From: Ramlibacter sp.
GTDB lineage: Bacteria > Pseudomonadota > Gammaproteobacteria > Burkholderiales > Burkholderiaceae_C
Direction of reading: 5' to 3'
Assembly: GCF_029866045.1 (NCBI RefSeq)
Contig: NZ_JARXAB010000054.1
Coordinates: 1 to 44,955, forward strand
DNA length: 44,955 bases
Shown: one piece after another, positions 35,789-43,503 of the stretch
Layout of the letters: each line of letters starts with the position of its first letter
Numbering within the stretch: the first letter of the stretch is position 1
The notes under the pieces: generated by a model
The model's database searches: none
The model's input: only the letters and a program-made list of their open reading frames with translations
Told to the model about the DNA's origin: nothing
Position numbers and translations under genes: made by a program

Positions 35789-37408
35789 TCAGGCGGTTAC
35801 CAACTCCGGCACCTGGGCCGGCGCCGCCACTGGTACGGCGTCGCTCGGGGCGCTGCTGCGGATCAGGTGGTCAAACGCACCCAGCGCGGCCTTGGCCCCT
35901 TCGCCTGCCGCCACGATGATCTGTTTGTACGGCACCGTGGTGGCGTCGCCCGCGGCGAACACGCCGGGCAGCGAGGTCTGGCCCTTGGCGTCGACCACGA
36001 TCTCGCCGTGCCTGGACAACTCCAGCGTGCCCTGGAGCCACTCCGTGTTGGGCGCCAACCCGATCTGCACGAACACCCCGGCCAGGTCCACACGGTGCTC
36101 CTGGCCGGTAGCCCGGTCTTGGTAGCGCAGGCCGTCGACCTTTTGGCCGTCGCCGGTGACCTCGGTCGTTTGCGCGTTGGTGATCATGGTCACATTGGCC
36201 AGGCTGGCCGCCTTGCGTTGCAGCACTGCGTCGGCGCGCAGCTCGGTGCCGAACTCGATCAGCGTCACGTGCTGGGCGATGCCGGCCAGGTCAATGGCTG
36301 CTTCCACGCCGGAATTGCCGCCGCCGATCACCGCCACCCGCTTGCTTTTGTACAGCGGTCCGTCGCAGTGCGGGCAGTAGGCCACGCCCTTGTTCTTGTA
36401 TTCGGCCTCACCCGGCACACCCAGGTTGCGCCAGCGCGCGCCGGTGGCCAGGATCACTGCCCGTGCCTTCAGGGAGGCGCCGCTGTCGAACTGCACCTCG
36501 ACCAGCCCGCCGGCGTCAGCCGCCGGCACCAGACCCTTGGCACGCTGCATGTTCATGATGTCCACGTCGTAGTGGCGGACATGCTCCTCGAGAGCCAGCG
36601 CAAAGCGCGGTCCTTCGGTTTCCTTGATCGAGATGAAGTTCTCGATGCCCAGCGTATCCAGCACCTGGCCGCCAAAGCGTTCGGAGGCGACCCCGGTACG
36701 GATGCCCTTGCGTGCGGCATAGACGGAAGCCGCCGCGCCCGCCGGTCCACCGCCCACGATCAGCACGTCAAACGGCGCCTTGGCGTTGAGCTTTTGCGCC
36801 TCACGGGCCTGGGCGCCGGTGTCCACTTTGGCCAAGATCTCCTCGAGGGTCATCCGGCCGGTGCCAAACAGGGTGCCATTGAGGTACACCGAGGGCACGC
36901 CCATGATCTTGCGCTCTTCGATCTCGGCCTGGAACAGGCTGCCCTCGATCATGGTCGCCTTGATTCGGGGGTTTTGCACCGCCATGAGGTTGAGGGCCTG
37001 AACCACGTCCGGGCAGTTGTGGCAGGTGAGGCTCATGTAGACCTCGAAGTTGAAGTCCCCTTCGAGCGCAGCGATCTGCTCGATCACCTCAGGCTCGACC
37101 TTGGGCGGGTGGCCGCCCGTCCACAAAAGGGCCAGCACCAGCGAGGTGAATTCATGGCCCAGGGGCAGGCCCGCAAAGCGCAGGCTGTTGGCAGCACCCA
37201 CGCGCTGCAGGCTGAACGAGGGCTTGCGCGCGTCGTTGCCGTCGGTGCGCAGCGTGATCTTGTCGCTGCGCAGCGATTGGATGGTCGTCAGCAACTCGCG
37301 CATGTCGCGCGCAGTCTCGCTGTCGTCCAGGGATGCCACCAGCTCAAACGGCTGCTGCACGCGCTCCAGGTAGGCGGAAAGCTGGGTCTTGAGTTGTTCG
37401 TCGAGCAT
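35789..37408 (-). CDS. ahpF: Alkyl hydroperoxide reductase subunit F
   Basis: NAD(P)H-dependent flavoprotein that re-reduces AhpC. The protein has 539 residues. The N-terminal double-thioredoxin domain contains the redox pair Cys129/Cys132 in [15 protein letters not shown]. The FAD motif [18 protein letters not shown] follows, then [15 protein letters not shown] with the catalytic CxxC near residue 350, and the NAD motif [16 protein letters not shown]. The start at 37408 has AAAGGA upstream; the longer open frame is spurious. It lies 200 nt after ahpC, beyond a terminator, so its expression depends on read-through or an own promoter. Confidence 0.97.
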   Translation of the reverse strand: MLDEQLKTQLSAYLERVQQPFELVASLDDSETARDMRELLTTIQSLRSDKITLRTDGNDARKPSFSLQRVGAANSLRFAGLPLGHEFTSLVLALLWTGGHPPKVEPEVIEQIAALEGDFNFEVYMSLTCHNCPDVVQALNLMAVQNPRIKATMIEGSLFQAEIEERKIMGVPSVYLNGTLFGTGRMTLEEILAKVDTGAQAREAQKLNAKAPFDVLIVGGGPAGAAASVYAARKGIRTGVASERFGGQVLDTLGIENFISIKETEGPRFALALEEHVRHYDVDIMNMQRAKGLVPAADAGGLVEVQFDSGASLKARAVILATGARWRNLGVPGEAEYKNKGVAYCPHCDGPLYKSKRVAVIGGGNSGVEAAIDLAGIAQHVTLIEFGTELRADAVLQRKAASLANVTMITNAQTTEVTGDGQKVDGLRYQDRATGQEHRVDLAGVFVQIGLAPNTEWLQGTLELSRHGEIVVDAKGQTSLPGVFAAGDATTVPYKQIIVAAGEGAKAALGAFDHLIRSSAPSDAVPVAAPAQVPELVTA

Positions 37409-37519
37409 GGTGGTGTCCTTTGAATTTCGATTTATAGGTTGGGGGCTGGGGCCGCTTTTGGCAACCCTGAAGCCGCAACGGAGCCTGAGAAAAGGCGGAA
37501 TACGGCGAAGTACGGGCGT

Positions 37520-37567
37520 AAAAAAGCCGGACGGCATGGCGCACAGGCACCATGACGCTGTCCGGCT
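37520..37567 (-). terminator. Terminator between ahpC and ahpF
   Basis: On the minus strand, AGCCGGAC (37567-37560) pairs with GTCCGGCT (37532-37525), with an inner CATGG/CCATG stem, and is followed by a run of six T. A second hairpin, GAGCCCC/GGGGCTC at 37571-37590, precedes it. It lies 42 nt after the ahpC stop. It would let ahpC be made in excess over ahpF. Confidence 0.85.
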
Positions 37568-37608
37568 GGGGAGCCCCACGCAAGGGGCTCTGCCGAATCG
37601 GTGGCAGC

Positions 37609-38184
37609 TTAGATCTTGCCGACCAGGTCCAGCGAGGGGGCCAGGGTCTTGGCGCCTTCGTTCCACTTGGCGGGGCACACTTGGCCGGGGTTGGCGGCGG
37701 TGTACTGGGCAGCCTTGAGCTTGCGCACGGTTTCCTTCACATCGCGGGCGATTTCGTTGGAGTGGATTTCGGCCGTCTTGATGATGCCGTCGGGGTTGAT
37801 CACGAACGTGCCGCGCAGTGCAAGACCTTCTTCAGGGATGTGCACGCCAAAAGCATTGGTCAGCTGGTGCGTTGGGTCGCCAACCAGGGGGAACTTGGCC
37901 TTGCCCACGGCGGGGCTGGTTTCGTGCCAGACCTTGTGCGAGAAATGCGTGTCGGTCGTGACGATGTAGACCTCGGTACCGGCCTTCTGGAATTCTGCGT
38001 AGTGCTCAGCAGCGTCTTCGATTTCAGTGGGGCAGTTGAAGGTGAAGGCGGCAGGCATGAAGATCAGCACGGACCACTTGCCCTTCAGGTCGGCTTCGGT
38101 CAGATCGATGAATTCACCCTTGCCATTGCGGTTGACGAAAGCGGTTGTCTTGAAAGGCTGAACGGGAGTGTTGATCAGGGACAT
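37609..38184 (-). CDS. ahpC: Alkyl hydroperoxide reductase subunit C (2-Cys peroxiredoxin)
   Basis: Peroxiredoxin that reduces hydrogen peroxide, organic hydroperoxides and peroxynitrite. The protein has 191 residues. The peroxidatic Cys51 lies in [11 protein letters not shown], matching PxxxTxxC, and the resolving Cys170 in GQVCPAKW. The conserved [13 protein letters not shown] and [13 protein letters not shown] are intact. AAAGGA precedes the ATG. A good promoter and a perfect palindrome lie upstream, followed downstream by a strong terminator before ahpF, the usual arrangement of an inducible, highly expressed peroxide-defence gene. Confidence 0.98.
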   Translation of the reverse strand: MSLINTPVQPFKTTAFVNRNGKGEFIDLTEADLKGKWSVLIFMPAAFTFNCPTEIEDAAEHYAEFQKAGTEVYIVTTDTHFSHKVWHETSPAVGKAKFPLVGDPTHQLTNAFGVHIPEEGLALRGTFVINPDGIIKTAEIHSNEIARDVKETVRKLKAAQYTAANPGQVCPAKWNEGAKTLAPSLDLVGKI

Positions 38185-38226
38185 TGCTGTTTCCTTTAGG
38201 TTGGTTGGTTAACTGAACAGGGCTGA

Positions 38227-38256
38227 AGTCTAGGCCCTTTGAGACCATGAATCCAA
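38227..38256 (-). promoter_or_regulatory. Candidate ahpC promoter
   Basis: On the minus strand TTGGAT (38256-38251), an 18-nt spacer and TAGACT (38232-38227) lie about 43 nt before the ahpC ATG. Each box has four of six consensus bases. A weak promoter directly beside an activator site is the layout expected of an activated peroxide-stress gene. Confidence 0.5.
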
Positions 38257-38257
38257 T

Positions 38258-38281
38258 CAATTGATTTAATTAAATCAATTG
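38258..38281. promoter_or_regulatory. 24-bp perfect palindrome upstream of ahpC, candidate OxyR/LysR-type site
   Basis: Positions 38258-38281 are a perfect AT-rich palindrome with core TTGATTTAATTAAATCAA. Its edge is one base from the -35 box of the ahpC promoter, where OxyR and other LysR-type activators bind. It contains T-N11-A spacing but does not match the classic ATAG/CTAT OxyR motif. The gap between TTGAT and ATCAA is 8 nt, not 4, so an FNR site is unlikely. Confidence 0.55.
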
Positions 38282-38561
38282 TCATGAACTATAAATGGAC
38301 GCTTCCGCACCGCAGCGGAGGCAGTAAGCAGTAGGCAAGTGCATCAGTGCTTCCCTCTGTGGACATCAAATACTCAAATAAAACAGATTCTCGACCGTGC
38401 ACCTGCACCTGCACCTGCTGATGCCACTGCGTACGGGCGTGGCGACGACTGCCCTGCTCCCGCTCGTACTGGAGCGGCGCGGTTGTGCGGGTGCCGATGC
38501 GCATAGAGCCGCTGGCGTCAACACTGTGGGATAGCCACGCGTTCGGGCCAGACCACACGGG
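38282..38561. other. Gene-free stretch between ahpC control region and an unknown gene
   Basis: These 280 nt hold no gene I can support. They contain a short GCACCT direct repeat (three copies near 38398-38417) and an imperfect hairpin near 38306-38322. An 89-codon minus-strand open frame (38289-38558) has no recognisable features. Confidence 0.5.
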
Positions 38562-39659
38562 TTAGTTATTGCTGGACAGCCCAGCCATCGCCTTGTTTAC
38601 ATCCACGCTCAGGATGCGTGGGTCCCGTTGGGCAAACAACTTTTCAAGCTGGGGCCTGGTGATGACAAGGTGCACCAGCCCCATGTGGGCATCGACCTCT
38701 GATAGCACGGGCAACGCCCCCACACCGGCGGCTTTGAGAATCTCGCCTAGCGCGCGCGTGTTGGCATCCATCTGGTAAATGCGTGCCTTGGGACTTTGGC
38801 GAGGCAAGTGCGTGTAAGTCACGCCACCTCGCAAGAGGATATGGATTTCCGCACGACCTTCACGCGCCGCGACCCGCAAAGCGTCCTCATGCCAGATGGC
38901 CGACGGCTGGCGCACAAAGCCACGCGGCCGCACCGCCCGCACATGCACGCTTTCCACCAATCCAAAAAACGCCACCCGATCAATTTTGGCCTGCACCACG
39001 GGCGCGAGTTGGGGGTTTTGGCTTCGATCGATGCCCTGGATGTGCTGCGCAAACGGCTCGGCAAGCAGGCGGTCCAGCACTTCGTTCACTTCCGAGGGGC
39101 CATCAAAGCGGGTGCTGCCATCGGGTAGCAGGGTATACGGCGGCTCGTCAGTGGCCAGCACCAAATCCACCTCCACGGTGGGTGAGGCAATGAGCGCATC
39201 GTCGATAGCCTCAAAGCTACCATCCCCCGCCCGTTCACGCCCCCAGCTTCTGGTCGTCGAATCCATGGAAAACTTCTCGGCCAACGCGGTGCGAGAAAGC
39301 ATGGCGATGCCCGCTGAGTCGGTGAAAAACCCAATCCACCCAAATCCGCGGTTCGTGCGGCCCGTGGGAAAAGCGGAATCGCCTAGTTCCGCATACAGCC
39401 GGTCGGCCAGGGCCTGCAGCCGCAATGTCTGTTCTTCCGACCGAGTGCGCCAGGCGTTGCGATCCAAAGTCACCAAGACCCTAACCCAACCCGTACGCTG
39501 AACTTGCTGCTGCAGCGTTGCGAGTTCATGGGGATGAATCTCCGCGGAATTGGATTGAAAAGCCACTGCGGCCAAGGCCAATAACAGGCTTGCGCCGCGC
39601 ACCCACATGCGGGTCACGCCAACTGGAGGTAAATGGAGGAAGGGGATTGGCTGTGCCAT
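38562..39659 (-). CDS. Exported protein of unknown function with three repeated alpha/beta modules
   Basis: A 365-residue protein that I do not recognise. An N-terminal hydrophobic segment (ASLLLALAAVAF, residues 24-35) ending near SNSA suggests a signal peptide. The ATG at 39659 gives the full frame; the ATG at 39608 gives a more usual signal length; neither has a good ribosome binding site. The mature part seems to hold three modules, each with an edge strand then a helix: WVRVLVTLD, VEVDLVLATDE and AEIHILLRGGV. Each module ends with an element of the form L..L...RILSVDV or IDRVAFFGLVESVHV. This pattern resembles the I9-type prodomain of subtilases, but no protease domain follows. It faces bfr2 divergently. 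Confidence 0.7.
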   Translation of the reverse strand: MAQPIPFLHLPPVGVTRMWVRGASLLLALAAVAFQSNSAEIHPHELATLQQQVQRTGWVRVLVTLDRNAWRTRSEEQTLRLQALADRLYAELGDSAFPTGRTNRGFGWIGFFTDSAGIAMLSRTALAEKFSMDSTTRSWGRERAGDGSFEAIDDALIASPTVEVDLVLATDEPPYTLLPDGSTRFDGPSEVNEVLDRLLAEPFAQHIQGIDRSQNPQLAPVVQAKIDRVAFFGLVESVHVRAVRPRGFVRQPSAIWHEDALRVAAREGRAEIHILLRGGVTYTHLPRQSPKARIYQMDANTRALGEILKAAGVGALPVLSEVDAHMGLVHLVITRPQLEKLFAQRDPRILSVDVNKAMAGLSSNN

Positions 39660-39932
39660 GGTGTGCTCTGAAGTTGCGCCGCGCGCTCAGCGCCGCATAC
39701 GTTGAATGACGTTGCAGCTTGCAAATGGGCCACGTTTACCCCGCCGCGACAACCATTTTTTGGCCATTGGGTGCGGGCATACAGGTGGACACCATGAGTC
39801 TGCCTGAACGCGAACACAACTCAACATCAAACGCAGCCAGTGCGCGAAAACATGGGATTGCGTTGCACGGGTTGACGGGGGTCACGACAATCGGGGCGGC
39901 ATCAGCACTACACAACACAACAAGGAGTCCCC

Positions 39933-40409
39933 ATGAAAGGCGACGCACAAGTCATCGGCCATCTGCAGGCGCAGCTCAAGAACGAACTCACAGCCATCAA
40001 CCAGTACTTCCTGCACTACCGCATGCTCAAGCACTGGGGCTTCGACAAGCTGGCCAAGAAAGAGTATTCGGAATCCATAGGCGAGATGAAGCACGCCGAC
40101 TGGCTCATGGACCGCATCTTCACGCTGGACGGCCTGCCCAACCTGCAGGACCTGGCCAAGCTGCAAGTGGGCGAGGATGTGCCCGAGATCCTGGCCTGTG
40201 ATCTGCGCTCCGAACAAGGCGCGCAGGCCACCATCAAGGAAGGCATTGCCCACTGCGAATCCGTGCGCGACTATGTTTCGCGCGACCTGCTGCAAAAGAT
40301 CCTGGACGACACCGAAGAGCACATCGACTTCCTCGAAACCCAGATTGACCTGATCGACAAGGTCGGCCTGCAGAATTACCTGCAGTCGCAGATGGGCGAC
40401 GCGGACTGA
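39933..40409 (+). CDS. bfr: Bacterioferritin 2
   Basis: A second 158-residue bacterioferritin. Glu18, Glu51, Met52 (heme), His54, Glu94 and His130 are present; residue 127 is Thr in DDTEEHID, as in the first copy. AAGGAG lies 6 nt before the ATG. The two copies share most of the sequence, for example AQL.NELTA, GEMKHAD and [14 protein letters not shown], but differ in surface positions. It has its own strong terminator and is followed by the siderophore-uptake cluster on the same strand. Confidence 0.97.
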   Translation: MKGDAQVIGHLQAQLKNELTAINQYFLHYRMLKHWGFDKLAKKEYSESIGEMKHADWLMDRIFTLDGLPNLQDLAKLQVGEDVPEILACDLRSEQGAQATIKEGIAHCESVRDYVSRDLLQKILDDTEEHIDFLETQIDLIDKVGLQNYLQSQMGDAD

Positions 40410-40457
40410 TCCTCAAAGATTTCCAGAGCGCTCCACGAAAAAAGCAAAGAAGAAATC

Positions 40458-40485
40458 AAAAAAACGGGCCAAGGCCCGTTTTTTT
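40458..40485. terminator. Bidirectional rho-independent terminator after bfr2
   Basis: A run of seven A, CGGGCC, AA, GGCCCG and seven T form a perfect hairpin with T-runs in both directions, 48 nt after the bacterioferritin stop. The remaining ~370 nt up to the next gene hold the Fur-like site and nothing else I can name. Confidence 0.93.
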
Positions 40486-40592
40486 GTGCCCGCGCACAAC
40501 CCTCGCGCATACCCAGCCCGAGGCCACCATGCCCCCAGCTGTCACGGGTTGTTGCAAGTGCACATCAAAGGCAGAAAATTCCCGCATCCATA

Positions 40593-40611
40593 AATGCGAA
40601 TGCTTCTCAAC
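40593..40611. promoter_or_regulatory. Fur-box-like site with adjacent -10 box
   Basis: AATGCGAATGCTTCTCAAC matches 15 of 19 positions of the AATGAGAATGATTCTCATT form of the Fur box. A TAGAAT -10-like box (40617-40622) follows on the plus strand, so bound Fur-iron would block this promoter. It lies about 250 nt before the DUF3649 gene and would control the siderophore-uptake set. Confidence 0.55.
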
Positions 40612-40858
40612 AAAAGTAGAATGCATGCCTACGATCCGCGGCCGGATTCTGTGACCACCTGATTCCCGCGCCCGCCAGCAAGCCAGTCAGCCCCGGCCCC
40701 GCCGCCAGCTGCAGCCAGCGTTTGTGCGTTTTTTGCACCCACACACACCTGCCTGGAGCCTCTTTGCTGATGCTGCGCCACACCGCCCGCCCCTGCCTTG
40801 CAGGGACGCTGCCCCTTTCCTCTCGCCCTTCCACGCCCGGCGCCACCCGGGCTCGGCC

Positions 40859-41167
40859 ATGAAAACCGCCTGCGCCGATTGGCGCTACCGGCTGGCAGTC
40901 ACCTCGCGCGCCGTGGCTGCGGTGGGGGGCGGCTATGCGCTGGCAGCAGGCTTCACGGCGGCGATGTCGCTGCTGCTTGCGCAGTGCATGCCACGTGTGG
41001 AGGCCGTGATCACCGCCACCATGCTCGCCTGGCTGGTGTATGCCGCTGCCGCAGGCTGGGCTTTTTATGCGCGCACCGCCTGGGGGGCGTGGGGTGGCAC
41101 GCTGCTGCCCGCACTGGTACTGGGCGCCTGCGCCATAGCACCGCAATGGATGAAGGCGGCGGCATGA
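40859..41167 (+). CDS. DUF3649 domain membrane protein, iron-uptake accessory
   Basis: A 102-residue protein with two to three hydrophobic segments (AVAAVGGGYALAAGFTAAMSLLL, TATMLAWLVYAAAAGWAF, LLPALVLGACAIA). The length and the N-terminal WRYRLAVTSRAVAAVGGGYAL suit DUF3649, a small inner-membrane family found beside PepSY proteins and siderophore receptors. The ATG at 40859 is preferred; a longer frame from a GTG at 40724 has no membrane-protein character before this point. The stop overlaps the next start as ATGA. Its molecular role is unknown. Confidence 0.8.
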   Translation: MKTACADWRYRLAVTSRAVAAVGGGYALAAGFTAAMSLLLAQCMPRVEAVITATMLAWLVYAAAAGWAFYARTAWGAWGGTLLPALVLGACAIAPQWMKAAA

Positions 41168-42987
41168 GCACCACCACACTGACACCCGACGCCGTGCCAG
41201 AGCGCGCCCCTGACAACGCGGCTTCCGACACCCCCAGCAAGGCCAGAGTCCCCAAGGCCCCCAACGACCGCGAAGGTTTTCGCCAGGCCATGTCGTGGCT
41301 GCATACCTGGGCCGGGCTCATCCTGGGCTGGCTGCTGTTTGCGATCTTCCTCACCGGCACGCTCTCCTTCTTCAAGAACGAGTTCAACCTGTGGATGCGC
41401 CCCGAGATGCATGGCCTGCAGCCGGTGGATGCCAGCGAGCCGCAGGTGGCGCAAACGGCGCAAAAGGCCCTGGACGCACTGGTGCGCAAGCTGCCCAACG
41501 TCACGCAGTGGATCATGCACCTGCCCGACGACCGCGACCCCGCCGTCAACATCCTGTGGCGCGACACTGGTAACGGCCGCTTCGAGACGATGCGCATGAA
41601 CCCGCAGACCGGCGAGGCCATCGACACCCGCCAGACCATGGGTGGCGACTTCTTCTACCGCTTCCACTTCGAGCTGCGCACGGCGCAGAAAGGGCGCTGG
41701 ACACTCGAAGGCCGCTGGGTGGTGGGCGTGGCCACCATGCTGATGTTTGTGGCACTGATCACTGGCGTGATCACGCACCGCCGCATCTTCAAGGACTTCT
41801 TCACCTTCCGCCCCACCAAGGGCGGACAGCGCGCCTGGCTGGACGCACACAACGTCACCGGCGTGCTGGTGTTGCCGTTCTATCTGATGATCACCTTCAG
41901 CGGGCTGATGATCTTCCACTCGCTGTACATGCCTTCCGGCATTGCCACGGCCTACAAGGGCGAGAAGGGCGTGGACTCCAACGCGTACTTTGCCGACCTG
42001 CAGGGCGACAAAGCCGAAAACCGCGCCCGCCGTGGCGCTGCCGACAAGGTAGAACCCCTGCCCGCCATAACGCTCCCGCCCATCCTGAACGAGGCCCGCA
42101 CCCGCTGGGACGGCGGGCGCATCGGCAGCGTGCAGGCACGCCGCGACGCCAAGGGCCGCGCCGTGGTCGAGGTCACCCGCCACGAAGGCGACCGCCTGCA
42201 ATACCGCCCGCCGCGCTTGCTGTTTGACGCCACCACCGGCCAGTGGCTGGACCAGGCCGACGCCACCGGCCCCGCGGTCAAGACCTATGGCGTGCTGGTG
42301 GGCCTACATGTGGCGCGGTTTGCCGACACCGGCCTGCGCTGGGCGCTGTTTGGCTTTGGCCTTCTGGGCTGCCTGATGATCGCCACGGGCATGGTGCTGT
42401 GGTCGGTCAAGCGCAGCGCCAAGTCGCTGACACAGGCCAGCCGCAAAGGCGCCACAAACGCAGCGGATGCAGCCACGCCCAAGGCACCCTTTGGCGAGCG
42501 CCTGGTGGCTGCCATCAACATCGCAACCCTGGCGGGCCTGCCGCTGGCCTGCGGCGTGTACATCGCATCAAACCGACTGATCCCGCTGGGCACCGAAGGC
42601 CGGGCCGATGTGGAACTGGCGTGGTTCTTCAGCGCCTGGGGCCTGGCACTGCTGTGGGCGCTGGGTTGCGCCGTGGTGCGGCCCAGCCGCGTGGGCTGGT
42701 CGGTGCCACTGGGCGTGGCAGGGCTGGTGTGGGCGCTGCTCCCGGTCGTCAATGCGCTGACCACACACACCCACCTGGGCATCACGCTGCCTGCGGGTGA
42801 ATGGGTGTGGGCCAGCATGGACCTGGCCTTCCTGACCACCGGGCTGCTGCTGGGCTGGCTGTCATGGCGGCTGCGCCCGGGCCGAGTAACCAACGGCAAA
42901 GCGGCTGCGGCCAAGGCACCACGCACGCCCCCTGCTGCCGCATCGCCTGCGACACCCGACGTGTCCGTTTCGACCTCGGGAGCCTGA
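41164..42987 (+). CDS. PepSY-associated TM helix protein (ferric-siderophore reductase-like)
   Basis: A 607-residue inner-membrane protein. After a ~40-residue polar N-terminus comes WLHTWAGLILGWLLFAIFLTGTLSFF, the hallmark of the PepSY_TM family. A periplasmic PepSY-type domain follows, then VVGVATMLMFVALITGVITHRRIFKDFFTF with a conserved His, then HNVTGVLVLPFYLMITFSGLMIFH, and four more helices towards the C-terminus. Relatives such as FoxB and FsrB-type proteins are implicated in siderophore-iron reduction. It is translationally coupled to the DUF3649 gene and followed 5 nt later by DUF3325. The tail is rich in Ala and Pro and appears disordered. Confidence 0.9.
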   Translation: MSTTTLTPDAVPERAPDNAASDTPSKARVPKAPNDREGFRQAMSWLHTWAGLILGWLLFAIFLTGTLSFFKNEFNLWMRPEMHGLQPVDASEPQVAQTAQKALDALVRKLPNVTQWIMHLPDDRDPAVNILWRDTGNGRFETMRMNPQTGEAIDTRQTMGGDFFYRFHFELRTAQKGRWTLEGRWVVGVATMLMFVALITGVITHRRIFKDFFTFRPTKGGQRAWLDAHNVTGVLVLPFYLMITFSGLMIFHSLYMPSGIATAYKGEKGVDSNAYFADLQGDKAENRARRGAADKVEPLPAITLPPILNEARTRWDGGRIGSVQARRDAKGRAVVEVTRHEGDRLQYRPPRLLFDATTGQWLDQADATGPAVKTYGVLVGLHVARFADTGLRWALFGFGLLGCLMIATGMVLWSVKRSAKSLTQASRKGATNAADAATPKAPFGERLVAAINIATLAGLPLACGVYIASNRLIPLGTEGRADVELAWFFSAWGLALLWALGCAVVRPSRVGWSVPLGVAGLVWALLPVVNALTTHTHLGITLPAGEWVWASMDLAFLTTGLLLGWLSWRLRPGRVTNGKAAAAKAPRTPPAAASPATPDVSVSTSGA

Positions 42988-42992
42988 GCACC

Positions 42993-43325
42993 ATGTCCGC
43001 TTTTCTGCTGTGTTTTGCGGCCTGGTCGGCCATTGCGCTGGGCATGGATCGCCACCACGAAGACGCCACAGGCCGCGAAGGTGCGGCCCGCCACCTGCAA
43101 CAGCTGCGCCGGGCCGGGTGGCTGCTGCTGCTGCTGTCGCTGTGGCTGGCAGCCCGCCCGACAGGTAGTACGCCTGCCTCGCTGGGCGTAGCGGCCTGGG
43201 CGGTGGCCTTGTCGGTGGCTGCCGTGGCCGTGACGGCCACCGTGACCTGGCAGCCCCGGCGCGCGCCGTTGCTGGCAGGGGTGGCCCTGGCAGCTGGCCT
43301 CGCCGCCTGGGCATGGGGGTGGTGA
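42993..43325 (+). CDS. DUF3325 domain membrane protein
   Basis: A 110-residue protein with three hydrophobic helices. The N-terminus FLLCFAAWSAIALGMDRHHEDATG and the RHLQQLRRAGWLLLLLSLWLA segment fit DUF3325, a small membrane family that accompanies PepSY proteins in siderophore clusters. Its ATG lies 5 nt after the PepSY gene stop, so the three accessory genes form one transcript. A 178-nt gap with no recognised site then leads to the receptor gene. Function unknown. Confidence 0.82.
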   Translation: MSAFLLCFAAWSAIALGMDRHHEDATGREGAARHLQQLRRAGWLLLLLSLWLAARPTGSTPASLGVAAWAVALSVAAVAVTATVTWQPRRAPLLAGVALAAGLAAWAWGW

Positions 43326-43503
43326 GCGCAAAGGATGTAGCGCCCCTGCGGACCCGCACCACCTTCTGATCCGCGTCCCTCTCCAGATTTCGTTTTCTCT
43401 CGCTCTCTGCGCCCCTCCCAGCCATCGGCCCCACGGGCCTGCGCCAGGTCCGGTGCCTGCGGAGCCGTTTTCAACCGCGTTGTGCACACACCAAGGACAA
43501 ACC

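Noticed and set aside
38258-38281. FNR/Anr box upstream of ahpC
   Set aside because: The TTGAT and ATCAA arms are 8 nt apart, whereas FNR sites need 4.
38289-38558. 89-codon minus-strand open frame downstream of the unknown exported protein
   Set aside because: No signal, domain, ribosome binding site or codon pattern supports it; part of it reads through a GCACCT repeat.
40724-40858. N-terminal extension of the DUF3649 protein from a GTG
   Set aside because: The extra 45 residues are low-complexity and rich in Pro and His, unlike the family; the ATG at 40859 begins the normal N-terminus.
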